The notes below the pieces were generated by a model, which did not search any database, had not been told where the DNA came from, and was given only the letters and a program-made list of their open reading frames with translations. A stretch of 64,000 bases of DNA from Pseudomonadota bacterium (GTDB taxonomy: Bacteria; Myxococcota_A; Polyangia; GCA-2747355), in the NCBI GenBank assembly GCA_016702545.1, contig JADJDT010000043.1, positions 134,333-198,332 on the forward strand, written 5' to 3'. Within the stretch, counting starts at the first letter, position 1; every line of letters starts with the position of its first letter. Positions 19,629 through 28,722 of the stretch are shown here, in pieces. The position numbers were made by a program, and so were the translations under genes.

Positions 19629-21167
19629 ATGAGCATGTTCTTGACCTACGACATCGGTGGAACCCATGCGCGGGCCGCGTTGGTGGCCGCCGAGGGCGGT
19701 GGTTGGCGCGGCCACACGCAGCGCGCGCTGCGCTCGCGCGGCACGCGCGAGGAGCTCGAGGCCGACCTGCGGGCCTTGACGGCCGAGGTCTGGACCCGCG
19801 CTGGGGCCGAGGTGGAGCTGGCGGGGGTGGGGATCGCGCTGCCCGGCCCGACGGACTACCTGACGGGCACGCCGTGGCTCGAGCACAAGCTGGTGGCGTT
19901 GCGCGGCACGAGCCTGGTCCCGCTGCTCGGGCGGGCCGGCGTGCCCGTCGCGTGCGTCAACGATGCGGAGGCCTTCGCGCGGGGCGAGCTGCTGCAAGGC
20001 GCGGCCCGCGACGCGGAGCGCGTGCTCTTCCTGACGCTCGGCACGGGGCTGGGAAGCTGCTTCGTCGTCGGCGGCGAGGTGCGGCGCGACGGCCCGGAGG
20101 TTCCACCGGGCGGGGAGCTGTGGAATCAGCCGCTCGGCGTGGACGGTCGCACGATCGAAGACCACGTCGGGCAGGCCGCGCTCGAGGCTTGGTACCGGGC
20201 TCAGGGTGGGGACGCGAGCTTGTCGCTGGCGCAGATCGCGGCGCGGGCGGGGGCGGGCGAGGCGAGCGCACAGGCGCTCTTCACGCACCTCGGCGAGCGG
20301 CTCGCGGTGGGCCTGGAGCCGCATCTGCGGCGCTTCGCGCCCGATCGCGTGGTGCTGGGGGGTGGGCTCTCGGGCAGCGCCGATCGCTTCCTCGGCACGC
20401 TGGCGCGCGTGCTGCGGGAGCGGCAGGTCCGGGACGTGACGATCGTCGCCACCGCGCTCGGCCCGATGGCGGCGCTGGTGGGTGCGGCCGACGCGGTCAA
20501 GCGGCGCCGGGCGGCCTTCGCCGAGCGCAAGGTGATCTACCTGCATGGCTTCGCCTCCGGTCCGCGCTCGCGCAAGGCCGAGGCCTTCGCGGCGGCGCTG
20601 GCTGCGCGCGGGACGGCGCTCGCGCTGCCCGATTTGAACGAGCCCGACTTCGCGGGGCTGACGATCTCGCGCCAGCTCGCGCGGCTGGAGGCCCTGACGA
20701 CCGACGCGGCGCCGGGCTCGGTGCTGCTGATCGGCTCCTCGCTCGGTGGCTACACGGCGGCGCTCTTCGCCGCGCGCAGCGACAAGGTGGCGGCGCTGGT
20801 GCTGCTCGCGCCGGCCTTCGACTTCGCCAGCCGCTTCGGCGCGGGCCAGGGCAGCTCGACGCTGGAGCGCTGGCGCTCCGAGGGGACGCTGGCGATCGAG
20901 CACCACGCCTACGGTCGTCCTGCGGCGCTGAGCTGGTCGTTCATGGCCGATGCGGCGCAGCACGCGCCCTTCCCCGCGGTGCGCGTGCCGACGCTCGTGC
21001 TGCACGGGCGGCACGACGCGATCGTCGATCCGGCGCTCTCGATGGCCTTCGCCGAGGGGCGGCCGAATGTGCGGTTGGAGCCACTGGAGGCCGAGCACAC
21101 GCTGCGGGCGGTCGTGGACCAGGTCGTGGCGCGGTCGCTCGAGTACTTCGACCCGTGGTGGCGCTGA
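19629..21167 (+). CDS. ROK-family sugar kinase fused to a YqiA-like alpha/beta-hydrolase
   Basis: A 512-residue two-domain protein starting at the ATG at 19629 behind GGAAGG. Residues 1-293 form a ROK/glucokinase-type ATP-dependent sugar kinase: YDIGGTHARAAL (phosphate-binding loop), GIALPGPTDY, the catalytic aspartate region CVNDAEAFARGE, and LTLGTGLGSCFV. Residues 300-512 resemble the YqiA esterase family (alpha/beta-hydrolase): KVIYLHGFASGPRSRKAEAF, the nucleophile elbow IGSSLGGY (Ser about 370), the acid region LHGRHDAIVD and the histidine region EAEHTLR. The linker is short and basic (VKRRRAAFAERK). The two activities together suggest deacylation and phosphorylation of one sugar substrate, but this is inference. 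Both halves keep their key residues and no frame break is evident at the joint. Confidence 0.8.
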   Translation: MSMFLTYDIGGTHARAALVAAEGGGWRGHTQRALRSRGTREELEADLRALTAEVWTRAGAEVELAGVGIALPGPTDYLTGTPWLEHKLVALRGTSLVPLLGRAGVPVACVNDAEAFARGELLQGAARDAERVLFLTLGTGLGSCFVVGGEVRRDGPEVPPGGELWNQPLGVDGRTIEDHVGQAALEAWYRAQGGDASLSLAQIAARAGAGEASAQALFTHLGERLAVGLEPHLRRFAPDRVVLGGGLSGSADRFLGTLARVLRERQVRDVTIVATALGPMAALVGAADAVKRRRAAFAERKVIYLHGFASGPRSRKAEAFAAALAARGTALALPDLNEPDFAGLTISRQLARLEALTTDAAPGSVLLIGSSLGGYTAALFAARSDKVAALVLLAPAFDFASRFGAGQGSSTLERWRSEGTLAIEHHAYGRPAALSWSFMADAAQHAPFPAVRVPTLVLHGRHDAIVDPALSMAFAEGRPNVRLEPLEAEHTLRAVVDQVVARSLEYFDPWWR

Positions 21168-21386
21168 GAGCGACCGCTGCGGATCGGGTAACCGATCGGG
21201 CTCTGGAAGCTGGACCTGCCGGGCGGCGCCTGTTGCCCCCACCGGCGGCCCGGGCGCCGCCGGCCACCGCGCCGCTCGAAGAGAAAGCGGCATGATCTTG
21301 GGAACGCAGCCGATTGCGGCGCCGTGCTGGGGCTGGTACGGCGGTTGCTAGTCGGAAGCAGCAGGAGCCTCCAGGAGGGGACCAAG

Positions 21387-21551
21387 ATGAAGAACCTGTT
21401 CAAGCGTCTGTGGCACGACGAGTCGGCCCTCTCGGGCATCGAGTACGGCATCCTGGCGGCGATCGTCGCCGTTGGGCTGGCAGGGGCGGCGAAGGTGCTC
21501 TGGGGGAAGATCCAGCTCAAGTACCAGAGTGCCGCGAACAGCGTGGGCTAG
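21387..21551 (+). CDS. flp: Flp/Fap-type pilin (Tad system)
   Basis: A 54-residue pilin precursor starting at an ATG behind a strong AGGAGGGG. A short basic leader (MKNLFKRLWHDESALSG) is followed by IEYGILAAIVAVGLAGAAK, the hydrophobic Flp core with the conserved Glu-Tyr pair. Cleavage by the prepilin peptidase encoded downstream (21688) is expected after a small residue in the leader. It is the first gene of the Tad locus. The 219 bp before it show no clear sigma-54 site. Confidence 0.88.
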   Translation: MKNLFKRLWHDESALSGIEYGILAAIVAVGLAGAAKVLWGKIQLKYQSAANSVG

Positions 21552-21687
21552 CCTCGCGCGGGGCGCAGGCGACGACCCGCCGGGGCTCGGCCCCGCGTGA
21601 GTGCTGATGCGGCGTCTCCGGCGCGCTGTCGGCACCCCATCTTCGCTGGGGGTGCCCGCGGCGTGCTAGCGTGGCCGCAGCGAAGCC

Positions 21688-22224
21688 ATGACCTGCCCGC
21701 TACGCGCCTTCGAGTGGATCCTTCTCGCGCTGGGGTTGATCGCAGCCTCGGTGGCGGACGTGCGCTCCCGACGGGTGCCCAACTGGTTGACGATCGCCCT
21801 GTTGGCGTTGGGCCTGACCGCGCGAACGCTGGCGGGTGGCCTCGACGCGCTGGCCGGTGGGCTGCTGGGCACGGCGCTCGGGACGGCGCTGTTGATCGTG
21901 CCCTTCGCGCGCGGCTGGCTCGGTGGCGGCGACGTCAAGCTCTTGGGCGCCATTGGCGCCTGGCTCGGTCCGGAGTTCATCGTCTGGGCCGCGCTCTACG
22001 GGACGGCCGCCGGTGGCGTGCTGTCGGTCGTCTACGTGCTCGGCTTCGTCCCGCGCGAGGTCAGACAGGACGTGATGGCCAACTTCAAGGCGATGTTGCT
22101 GCTGCGGCGCGTCGAGGCGCCGCCCGTGCGTGAGGCGCGTTATAGCCCGCCCTACGCCCTCGCCCTGGGCGTGGGCGCGGTGATCACGGTGATGACTCAT
22201 GCGGCCCAGCTTCTTGCGCACTGA
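21688..22224 (+). CDS. cpaA: Type IV prepilin peptidase, CpaA/TadV family
   Basis: A 178-residue integral-membrane aspartyl protease that processes the Flp pilin and the pseudopilins. The two catalytic aspartates lie in SVADVRSRRVPNWLT (about residue 25) and in WLGGGDVKLLGA (about 76, the GxGD motif). About five membrane helices are visible. The size is that of the short CpaA/TadV form without the methyltransferase domain of PilD. Its 3' end overlaps tadE by 26 bp. Confidence 0.88.
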   Translation: MTCPLRAFEWILLALGLIAASVADVRSRRVPNWLTIALLALGLTARTLAGGLDALAGGLLGTALGTALLIVPFARGWLGGGDVKLLGAIGAWLGPEFIVWAALYGTAAGGVLSVVYVLGFVPREVRQDVMANFKAMLLLRRVEAPPVREARYSPPYALALGVGAVITVMTHAAQLLAH

Positions 22225-22699
22225 TCCGAGGCGCAGGGGCCGCTGGGGCGGACCCCGCGAGGCTGGCATCGTGTCGGTCGAGCTGGCGATCCTCGCGCCG
22301 CTCTTGCTGCTGCTGATCTATGGCGCCGTCACCCTCGGCAGCGCCGCCTACGCGCGCCACGCGCTGCTCGAAGCGGCGAGCAGCACGGCGCGGCTCTGTG
22401 CCTTGCAGCCCGGCGTCGACTGCCGGTCGATCGCCACGCAATGCACGCTCCAGCTCCCCGGCTCCGGTCCTTGCGGCGAGCTGCGGAGCTGGTGCCAGCC
22501 CGTGCTGGTCGAGCAGGCCGACCGACCGCAGCTGGTGCCGCTCGAGAGCGGTCTGGTGATCGAGGCGGCCAGCGTGAGGTTGGGCTGCGCCTTCGTGGGG
22601 AGCGTCGGCGGCGAGTTCTTGGCGGAGCACAAGATCCGGATCACGCATTTCTCGGCGTCGGCGCTTGTGCCATACTCGCGCGCGATCCCGGTCCCTTAG
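22199..22699 (+). CDS. tadE: TadE-family pseudopilin
   Basis: A 166-residue TadE/G-like protein. A basic N-terminus with GIVSVELAILAPLLLLLIYGAVTLG (about 23-47) forms the typical TadE transmembrane segment, with the conserved glutamate at VE. The remainder is periplasmic and contains six cysteines that may form disulfides. It overlaps cpaA by 26 bp, which implies translational coupling. The assignment rests on the N-terminal segment and on position in the Tad locus. Confidence 0.8.
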   Translation: MRPSFLRTDPRRRGRWGGPREAGIVSVELAILAPLLLLLIYGAVTLGSAAYARHALLEAASSTARLCALQPGVDCRSIATQCTLQLPGSGPCGELRSWCQPVLVEQADRPQLVPLESGLVIEAASVRLGCAFVGSVGGEFLAEHKIRITHFSASALVPYSRAIPVP

Positions 22700-22743
22700 C
22701 GACTTTCGGCGAGAGCGAATCATGGCCGGGCGCTGTGCGCCAA

Positions 22744-22773
22744 ACCTGCGACGCATCGACCTGCGACGCATCG
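22744..22773. repeat. 15-bp tandem duplication upstream of cpaB
   Basis: ACCTGCGACGCATCG occurs twice head to tail. The second copy ends next to the GAGGAG upstream of the cpaB start. Confidence 0.6.
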
Positions 22774-22790
22774 AGGAGTAGCCCAAGCGC

Positions 22791-23662
22791 ATGCCCAGCA
22801 CGGAACGCTCGCAGCGGACGACCTCGGCCGGCGTGATCGGGTTCATGATCGGCGCCGTGGTCTTCGCCGCGCTGGCGGGGTTGCTGTTGTCGCGGCTGCT
22901 CGGCCAGCGCTATGCGCAGGAGCCGCTGCGCGCCGTGGTCGTGGCGGCCGCCGATCTGCCGGCGGGGCAGCCGCTCTCCACCACCGACCTGCGGCTGGCG
23001 GATTGGCCGGTCTCGTCGGTGCCGCGCGGCGCCTTCGCGGCGGTGGACGATTTGATGCGGCTGCAGACGGTGCCGCTCGTGCCGCTGGCGCAGGGCGCGC
23101 CGTTGCTCGCTGGGCAGCTCGCTGCCACGGGCTCGGGGATGGGTGCGGCGGCCAAGCTGGGTGATGGGCAGCGCGCCGTCGCGGTCCATACCGACGCGGT
23201 GCTGGCCCTGGCGCGCCTGCTCTACCCTGGGGCGCGCGTCGACGTGCTCGCGACCCTGCGCTCCTTCGAGACGGGGGCCGGCAGTAAGCCGGTCCAGACC
23301 AAGGTCATCCTGCAGAACGTGACGGTGCTGGCGGTGGGCGCCGACCTCGACCCCGCGAGCGCCTGGCGCCGGGGTGGCGTGGCGCCGGGGGCGACGGTGC
23401 TCGGCGGGGTCGACGGCATGCCGGCAATGAGGCCGAGGCCCACGAAGCCGAGCGCCGCGTGGTGACGCTGGCGTTGACGCCCGAGCAGACCGAGCGCCTG
23501 GTGCTGGCGGCGCGGGAGGGCGTCCTCGATCTGGCGCTGCGCAGCCCGCGTGACCAAGAGCCCGTCAGCACGCCGGGCGTGACGCCGGAGGCGCTCTTCC
23601 GCGGCGAGGCGGGCGAGCGGCTGGATCCGGCGCGCGGTGGCGAGCCGGACCCGATTCGCTAG
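22791..23662 (+). CDS. cpaB: Flp pilus assembly protein CpaB/RcpC (frameshifted)
   Basis: Periplasmic Tad protein anchored by one N-terminal helix (VIGFMIGAVVFAALAGLLL). A SAF domain follows (VVVAAADLPAGQPLSTTDLRLADWP), then the RcpC region with RAVAVHTDAVLALARLLYPGARVDVLAT and KVILQNVTVLAVG. The first frame ends at 23465 in nonsense. The natural continuation (NEAEAHEAERRVVTLALTPEQTERLVLAAREG) is in another frame and ends at 23662, so one base has been lost or gained between about 23415 and 23435. The repaired product is about 290 residues, normal for CpaB. CpaB is thought to connect the secretin to the inner-membrane parts of the pilus machine. Confidence 0.85.
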
Positions 23663-23713
23663 CGTGTTCGTTCTCGACCCCGTCGCCCTGGGCGGCGTCG
23701 CCGGAGGATGCCG

Positions 23714-25273
23714 ATGAGAGCGATCGCAGGAGGCCGTTGGGCGCGAGGCGTCGTGCTCGCGCTCTTGACGCTGGGCGTGGCGCTGCCCGGGGCGCGGGCC
23801 GAGAGCGAGGGGCAGGTCATCCCCGTCAGCGTGGGCGTGGGCGGCTCGCGCCTCGTGCGCTTTCGCCTGGGCGCCGAGCGCTTCACCATCGCCGACCCGA
23901 ACATCGTCGAGGCCAAGCTGCTCAACGCGCGGGCCCTGCAGGTCGGCGGGCGGCAGCTCGGCGAGACGGCGATCATCGTTTGGGATAGCCGCGGGACGCC
24001 CGTGCGCCTGGTCGTCAGCGTGGGTGTGCCGACGGAGGGGCTGGCGGCGCGGCTCAAGAGCATCTTCCCCAGCGAGACGATCGGCGTGCAGTCGAGCGGC
24101 GAGACGATCATCCTGACGGGCAGCGTCAGCGATCCCGTGGTCGCGGAGCGCGCGGTGAAGGTCGCCGAGGCGCACTTGGCCAGCGCGATGGCGCAGACGA
24201 TCACCGCCGGTGGCGCAGTGGGCGGGCCCGCCGCGGCGGGTGCGACGACGAGCAGCGAGGTGGTGACGGGGCGCGGGGGGAACGCCGCCGGGGCCCGTGT
24301 GCTGAACTTCCTCGACATCAAGGGCCGCCAGCAGGTGCAGGTGCGCGCCAAGGTCGCGGAGGTGTCACGCACCGCGCTGCGCCAGATGGGGGTCAATGTC
24401 TGGGCGCGCACCAATCCGACCAAGGCTGGTTCTGGCGCCGCCGCCGGCATGTTGGCGCCCGGTAGCAAGCTCGGTGACGTGGCCCCCAACACACCGGCCG
24501 GGTTGCAGGCAGAGAGCGAGGCGGGCGAGGGCGGGGCCGGGGCCACGCCGCTGCTCGGTGGACCGGTGGCGGAGAGCTTCGGCTTCTTCCTGGCGACCGG
24601 CGCGGCCTCGGCGCTGCCGATCAGCGTGGCGCTCAGCCTGATGCAGGGACGCCAGCTCGCCAAGATCCTCTCCGAGCCGACGCTGGTGGCCTACTCCGGG
24701 CAGCGGGCCGAGTTCCTGGCGGGCGGAGAGTTCCCGGTGCCGGTACCTCAGGGCCTCGGTAGCACCTCGATCGAGTACAAGAAGTACGGGGTCGAGCTCT
24801 CCTTCACGCCGACCGTGTTGGCCGGCAACACGATCCACCTCGATGTTGCGGTGACGGTCAGCGAGCGTGAGCCAGGCGCGGTGACGATTCTTGGCACTGC
24901 CGTGCCGGCGCTGCGCTCGCGCTACGGGCGCACCACGATCCGCCTGCGCAACGGCCAGAGCTTCGCCATCGCCGGGCTGCTGCAGGACCAGATCAGCGCC
25001 TCGGTGAGCAAGGTGCCGCTGCTCGGCGATCTGCCGATTCTGGGCGCGCTCTTTCGCCAGAAGACCTTCACGCGCGAGGAACGCGAGCTCGTAATCCTCG
25101 TGACCGCCGAGCTGGTGCGGCCGCTGAAGCCGGGTGAGGTGCCCGCGTTGCCCGGGGAGGATGAGGTCTCCGACCCCGGCGCGGTGGCCTTCTTCCTGCT
25201 GGGCTCGATCGACCCCGAGCTCAAGGGATCGCGGCGCGGGGCCCCGGCTGGGCCGGTGGGCTACGGCAAGTGA
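23714..25273 (+). CDS. cpaC: Tad pilus secretin, CpaC/RcpA family
   Basis: Outer-membrane channel of the Tad pilus, about 519 residues. The ATG at 23714 is chosen over one at 23708 because GGAGG lies 6 bp before it. A cleavable signal peptide (about 1-27, ending GARAES) is followed by the pilus/BON-like N-domain (FTIADPNIVEAKLLN...), KVAEVSRTALRQMGVNVWA, and the secretin core (FLATGAASALPISVALSLMQG, KILSEPTLVAYSGQRAEFLAGGEFPVPVPQ, VPLLGDLPILGALFR). The stretch at about 160-240 is Gly/Ala-rich and may be flexible. Its stop overlaps the start of cpaE by four bases. Confidence 0.93.
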   Translation: MRAIAGGRWARGVVLALLTLGVALPGARAESEGQVIPVSVGVGGSRLVRFRLGAERFTIADPNIVEAKLLNARALQVGGRQLGETAIIVWDSRGTPVRLVVSVGVPTEGLAARLKSIFPSETIGVQSSGETIILTGSVSDPVVAERAVKVAEAHLASAMAQTITAGGAVGGPAAAGATTSSEVVTGRGGNAAGARVLNFLDIKGRQQVQVRAKVAEVSRTALRQMGVNVWARTNPTKAGSGAAAGMLAPGSKLGDVAPNTPAGLQAESEAGEGGAGATPLLGGPVAESFGFFLATGAASALPISVALSLMQGRQLAKILSEPTLVAYSGQRAEFLAGGEFPVPVPQGLGSTSIEYKKYGVELSFTPTVLAGNTIHLDVAVTVSEREPGAVTILGTAVPALRSRYGRTTIRLRNGQSFAIAGLLQDQISASVSKVPLLGDLPILGALFRQKTFTREERELVILVTAELVRPLKPGEVPALPGEDEVSDPGAVAFFLLGSIDPELKGSRRGAPAGPVGYGK

Positions 25274-26340
25274 CCACGCCTCGGCGCGTGCGTACGGGTG
25301 TCGCCGAGCCCCAGCGGCGCGCGGCGCGCGGTGGCACCGACCACGCCGCCACGCCGGTTCGGCGAGAGGCGGCGGCGAGCGAGGTTGCCCACGACACCGA
25401 CCGCGCGGCGGAGCGCGCGGCGGCGGCGTCGAGTCGCCAGCGGCCGAGCGGGGGACGCCGTCGTCGGCAGAGCCTGCTCGCCACGCGCGTCGAGGAGCAA
25501 TCCGCGCATGTGCGGGCGCCCCGTCCGCGCAGCAGTCGACGCTCGCGGCGCCAGCTGACGGTGCTGCTGGCCTGCCACGGCGGGGTAGGCGCCACCACGC
25601 TGGCGACCTCGATCGGCGCGCTGGTGGCGCAGGGCGGCCGCCGGGCCTGTATCGTCGACCTCGATCTCCAGTTCGGCGCGGTGCTGACGACGCTCAACCT
25701 CAAGGGGCGCTTCCCGCTCTCCGAGGTGGCCGCCGAGCTCCGGGCTCACGGCAAGAGCGGTGGTCTGGACAAGGAGCTGCTGCGCGGGCGCTTGCCCCGT
25801 TGGGGCGACGCGCTGTGGGTCGCGGCGCAGGTCGGGTGCGTCGAGGGGCTGGCCGCGGTCGAGGCCGACCGGATGGGCGCTTTGCTCGAGCAGATCAAGC
25901 GCTGCTTCGACGTCACGCTGATCGATGGCCTGCGCGACTTCAACGACCTCGCCCTGGCGGCCCTCGACGTGGCCGATCGCGTGGTCTTGGTGGCGACCCA
26001 GGACGTGCCGGCGCTGCGCGGCCTGGCGGCGCGGCTCGATATCCTGCGACGCCTGGGCTACGAGGCCAGCGATTTGCATGTGGTGCTGAACCGCTACAGC
26101 GAGAAGGGGCCGGTGCCGCTCGAAGCGATCGTGGAGTCGCTCGGCGTGCGGCCGGGCTTCCTCGTCGCCAACGACTTCAAGACGGTGCACCGTGCGATCA
26201 ACGACGGGGTGCCGCTGCCCGAGAGCGCGCCGCAGGCGCGGGTGACCCAGGGGATCGCGGCGCTGGTGGAGGCGCTCTTCGCCGTGCCCGTGAGCACGGA
26301 GCGCCCGGGGTTGTGGAAGCGACTGCTGGGCAGCCGTTGA
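25270..26340 (+). CDS. cpaE: Tad pilus localisation ATPase TadZ/CpaE
   Basis: A 356-residue MinD/ParA-like protein that positions the Tad machine at a pole. The GTG start overlaps the secretin stop. The first 95 residues are Arg/Ala-rich and probably disordered; no receiver domain as in Caulobacter CpaE is visible. The deviant Walker A CHGGVGATTLATS (about residue 101) lacks the usual lysine, as is common in TadZ/CpaE. CIVDLDLQFG and VTLIDGLRDFNDLA are the switch regions, and VLVATQDVPALRGL and VVLNRYSEKG are family strands. Confidence 0.88.
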   Translation: MTTPRRVRTGVAEPQRRAARGGTDHAATPVRREAAASEVAHDTDRAAERAAAASSRQRPSGGRRRRQSLLATRVEEQSAHVRAPRPRSSRRSRRQLTVLLACHGGVGATTLATSIGALVAQGGRRACIVDLDLQFGAVLTTLNLKGRFPLSEVAAELRAHGKSGGLDKELLRGRLPRWGDALWVAAQVGCVEGLAAVEADRMGALLEQIKRCFDVTLIDGLRDFNDLALAALDVADRVVLVATQDVPALRGLAARLDILRRLGYEASDLHVVLNRYSEKGPVPLEAIVESLGVRPGFLVANDFKTVHRAINDGVPLPESAPQARVTQGIAALVEALFAVPVSTERPGLWKRLLGSR

Positions 26341-26383
26341 GGCCGGTGGCGTACGCCCAGGCGCGGGCGCGGGAGCGAGCAGG

Positions 26384-27733
26384 ATGAAGATCGGCAGTCG
26401 TCTGGGCCACAGCCGGGAAACGCGTCGCGAGGCCGCGCCCGCGCCGCGGCCGGTCCGCCGACCCGCGGGCCTCGGCGATGCGCTCTATAGCGAGATCTAC
26501 ATCGAGGTGATCGACCGACTCGAGACGCGCGGCGCGCTCGAGCTCGATCCGCAAGAGCTGATGGCCCGGGTCACCGAGTTGGTGGCCCAGGCGGTCGAGG
26601 CGCGCCGGCTCGCGCTCTCGAGTCGCCAGCGCGAGCAGCTCGTGGCGGCGATCGGGGACGAGATCCTCGGCCTGGGGCCGCTCGAGCCGCTGCTCGCCGA
26701 TGCGACCATCAGCGACATCCTGGTCAATGCCCCCGACCAGATCTTCGTCGAGCGCGGCGGCGTGCTCGAGGAGGTCGAGGTGCGCTTTCGCGACCAGGCG
26801 CACCTGCTCAATACCATCAATCGCATCGTCGCCCGGGTCGGCCGGCGCATCGACGAGGCCTCGCCGATGGTCGACGCGCGCCTGCCCGACGGCTCGCGCT
26901 TCAACGCCGTGGTCGGACCACTGGCCATCGACAGCCCCGTGCTCTCGATTCGCCGCTTCATCGGTGGGCCGGTCTCGCTGCGCGAGCTGGTCGAGCGCGG
27001 CACGCTCTCGGTCGGGATGGGCCACTACCTCAAGAGCGCCGTGCGCGCCAAGTGCAACGTCCTGGTCTGTGGGGGCACGGGGGCGGGCAAGACGACGCTG
27101 CTCAACGCGCTGTCGCGCTACGTCTCCAGCCGCGAGCGCGTGGTGACGATCGAGGATTCGGCCGAGCTGCGGCTGCAGCAGCGGCACGTCGTGCGGCTCG
27201 AGACGCGACCGCCGAACCTCGAGGGCCGCGGGGAGGTGACGATTCGCGATCTGGTGCGCAACGCGCTGCGAATGCGGCCCGACCGCATCATCATCGGCGA
27301 GGTGCGCGGCCCCGAGGTGCTCGACATGGTGCAAGCGATGAACACCGGCCACGAGGGCTCGATGACGACGCTGCACGCCAACAGCGTGAGCGATGGCTTC
27401 AGCCGCCTGCTGGCGATGCTGAGCATGTCGGGCACGCAGCTCTCCGAGCCGATGATGGCGCAGCTGATCGCGCGGGCGATCGATGTCGTCGTGCACGTCG
27501 CACGCGCGCCGGATGGGCGCCGGCGGGTCAGCGCGGTGGCCGAGGTGGCCGGCGTGCAGGGCATGAGCTTCGAGCTGAACGAGGTCTACCGCGCGGCACG
27601 GGGGGACGCGGCAGAAGGCAGTCGCGGGGCCTGGCTGGCCTCCGGGCAGTCGCGCCTGCTCGAGCGCTTCGCCGCGGCGGGTGCGCCGCTCGAGCGCCGC
27701 TGGCTCGCGCCTGCGGCCGGCGAGGGAGCCTGA
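26384..27733 (+). CDS. cpaF: Tad pilus secretion ATPase CpaF/TadA
   Basis: Hexameric type II/IV secretion ATPase of 449 residues that powers pilin assembly. An Arg-rich N-terminus is followed by the CpaF N-domain (LGPLEPLLADATISDILVNAPDQIFVERGG), the Walker A CGGTGAGKTTLLNAL (about residue 229), the Asp box IEDSAELRL, the His box GSMTTLHANS and a Walker B region RIIIGEVRGPE. All catalytic motifs are present and the length is typical. It lies between cpaE and tadB in the same orientation, with short gaps. Confidence 0.94.
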   Translation: MKIGSRLGHSRETRREAAPAPRPVRRPAGLGDALYSEIYIEVIDRLETRGALELDPQELMARVTELVAQAVEARRLALSSRQREQLVAAIGDEILGLGPLEPLLADATISDILVNAPDQIFVERGGVLEEVEVRFRDQAHLLNTINRIVARVGRRIDEASPMVDARLPDGSRFNAVVGPLAIDSPVLSIRRFIGGPVSLRELVERGTLSVGMGHYLKSAVRAKCNVLVCGGTGAGKTTLLNALSRYVSSRERVVTIEDSAELRLQQRHVVRLETRPPNLEGRGEVTIRDLVRNALRMRPDRIIIGEVRGPEVLDMVQAMNTGHEGSMTTLHANSVSDGFSRLLAMLSMSGTQLSEPMMAQLIARAIDVVVHVARAPDGRRRVSAVAEVAGVQGMSFELNEVYRAARGDAAEGSRGAWLASGQSRLLERFAAAGAPLERRWLAPAAGEGA

Positions 27734-27743
27734 GAGGCGCGCC

Positions 27744-28721
27744 ATGAGCGGGCAGGACCTCTACCCCTGGCTGGCCGTGGCGAGCGCGCTGGCGTTGTTC
27801 TGCGCGCTACAGGCCGGCTACTGGTGGTTCCGTAGCCGGCGGCGACGGGAGATCGCGCGGGTCAGCGAAGGGCTGATGGGCACGCTGTCGCGCGCGGTCC
27901 CGCAGGGCATCCAGATCCGCGCGCGCGCCAAGGCCTCGGAGCTCGGACGGCTGGCGACGCTGCCCGTGCTCGAGCGCCTGAGCGCCACGCTGGCCCAGGG
28001 CGGCTTCGAGATCGACGTGCGGCGCTACTTGCTGCTCAATGGCGCGGCTGCGGCGGCGACGATGATGATCGGTCTCCTCGTCGGTGCTGGGTGGATCGGG
28101 GCGGCGGTGCTCGCCGTGCTCGCCTTGCTCGGCCTCCACGTCCAGGTCACGCGGCGTTGCGAGCGGCGCCTGCGGCTGGTCGATGCGCAGCTGCCGCGCG
28201 CGCTGGAGATCATGGTCTTCAGCCTGCGCGCCGGGCGGGGGCTCGAGGAGGCGGTGCGGACGGCCGCCGAGGAGACCGAGCCGCCGCTCTCCGCCGATCT
28301 GCGCCGCTGCCACGACGAGTATGCGCTGGGGCGGCCGATCGAGGCGGCGCTGCAGCAGCTGCGCGCGCGTTGGCCCGCGGTGCGCGCGCTCTACTCCTTC
28401 GTCGAGGCGGTGGCCGTGCTCAAGCGCACGGGCGGCAATCTGGTGGAGGTGATGGAGACCCTGATCGAGACCTTGCGCTTGCAGGCGGCGCACCAGGCGC
28501 GACACCGCGCCCTGACCTCGGAGGGGCGCGTCTCGGGGCTGATCCTGACGATCCTGCCGCTGCTGGCGCTGGCCGGTCAGGCGCTGGTCTCGCCGGGAGC
28601 GTTGCTGGCGATGGCCGCGGACGAGGGCGGGCGCCTGGTCTTGGTGGCCGCGGTCGCGCTCTGGGCCGTCGGCGCGGTGTGGGTGGCGCGGCTCGGGCGT
28701 CCGGGCCGGGGAGGGGCGTGA
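27744..28721 (+). CDS. tadB: Tad inner-membrane platform protein TadB
   Basis: A 325-residue polytopic GspF-like protein that forms the inner-membrane platform with TadC. The ATG at 27744 follows a GAGG and gives an N-terminal helix (LYPWLAVASALALFCALQAGYWWF). Two helices lie at about 95-135. The cytoplasmic T2SSF domain has LPRALEIMVFSLRAGRGLEEAV and LKRTGGNLVEVMETLIETLR, and two C-terminal helices complete it. It starts 10 bp after cpaF and ends 1 bp before tadC. Confidence 0.9.
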   Translation: MSGQDLYPWLAVASALALFCALQAGYWWFRSRRRREIARVSEGLMGTLSRAVPQGIQIRARAKASELGRLATLPVLERLSATLAQGGFEIDVRRYLLLNGAAAAATMMIGLLVGAGWIGAAVLAVLALLGLHVQVTRRCERRLRLVDAQLPRALEIMVFSLRAGRGLEEAVRTAAEETEPPLSADLRRCHDEYALGRPIEAALQQLRARWPAVRALYSFVEAVAVLKRTGGNLVEVMETLIETLRLQAAHQARHRALTSEGRVSGLILTILPLLALAGQALVSPGALLAMAADEGGRLVLVAAVALWAVGAVWVARLGRPGRGGA

Positions 28722-28722
28722 G

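Noticed and set aside
21168..21386. Possible sigma-54 promoter upstream of the Flp pilin (GGCATGATCTTGG)
   Set aside because: The GG and GC dinucleotides are not at the required 10-bp separation.
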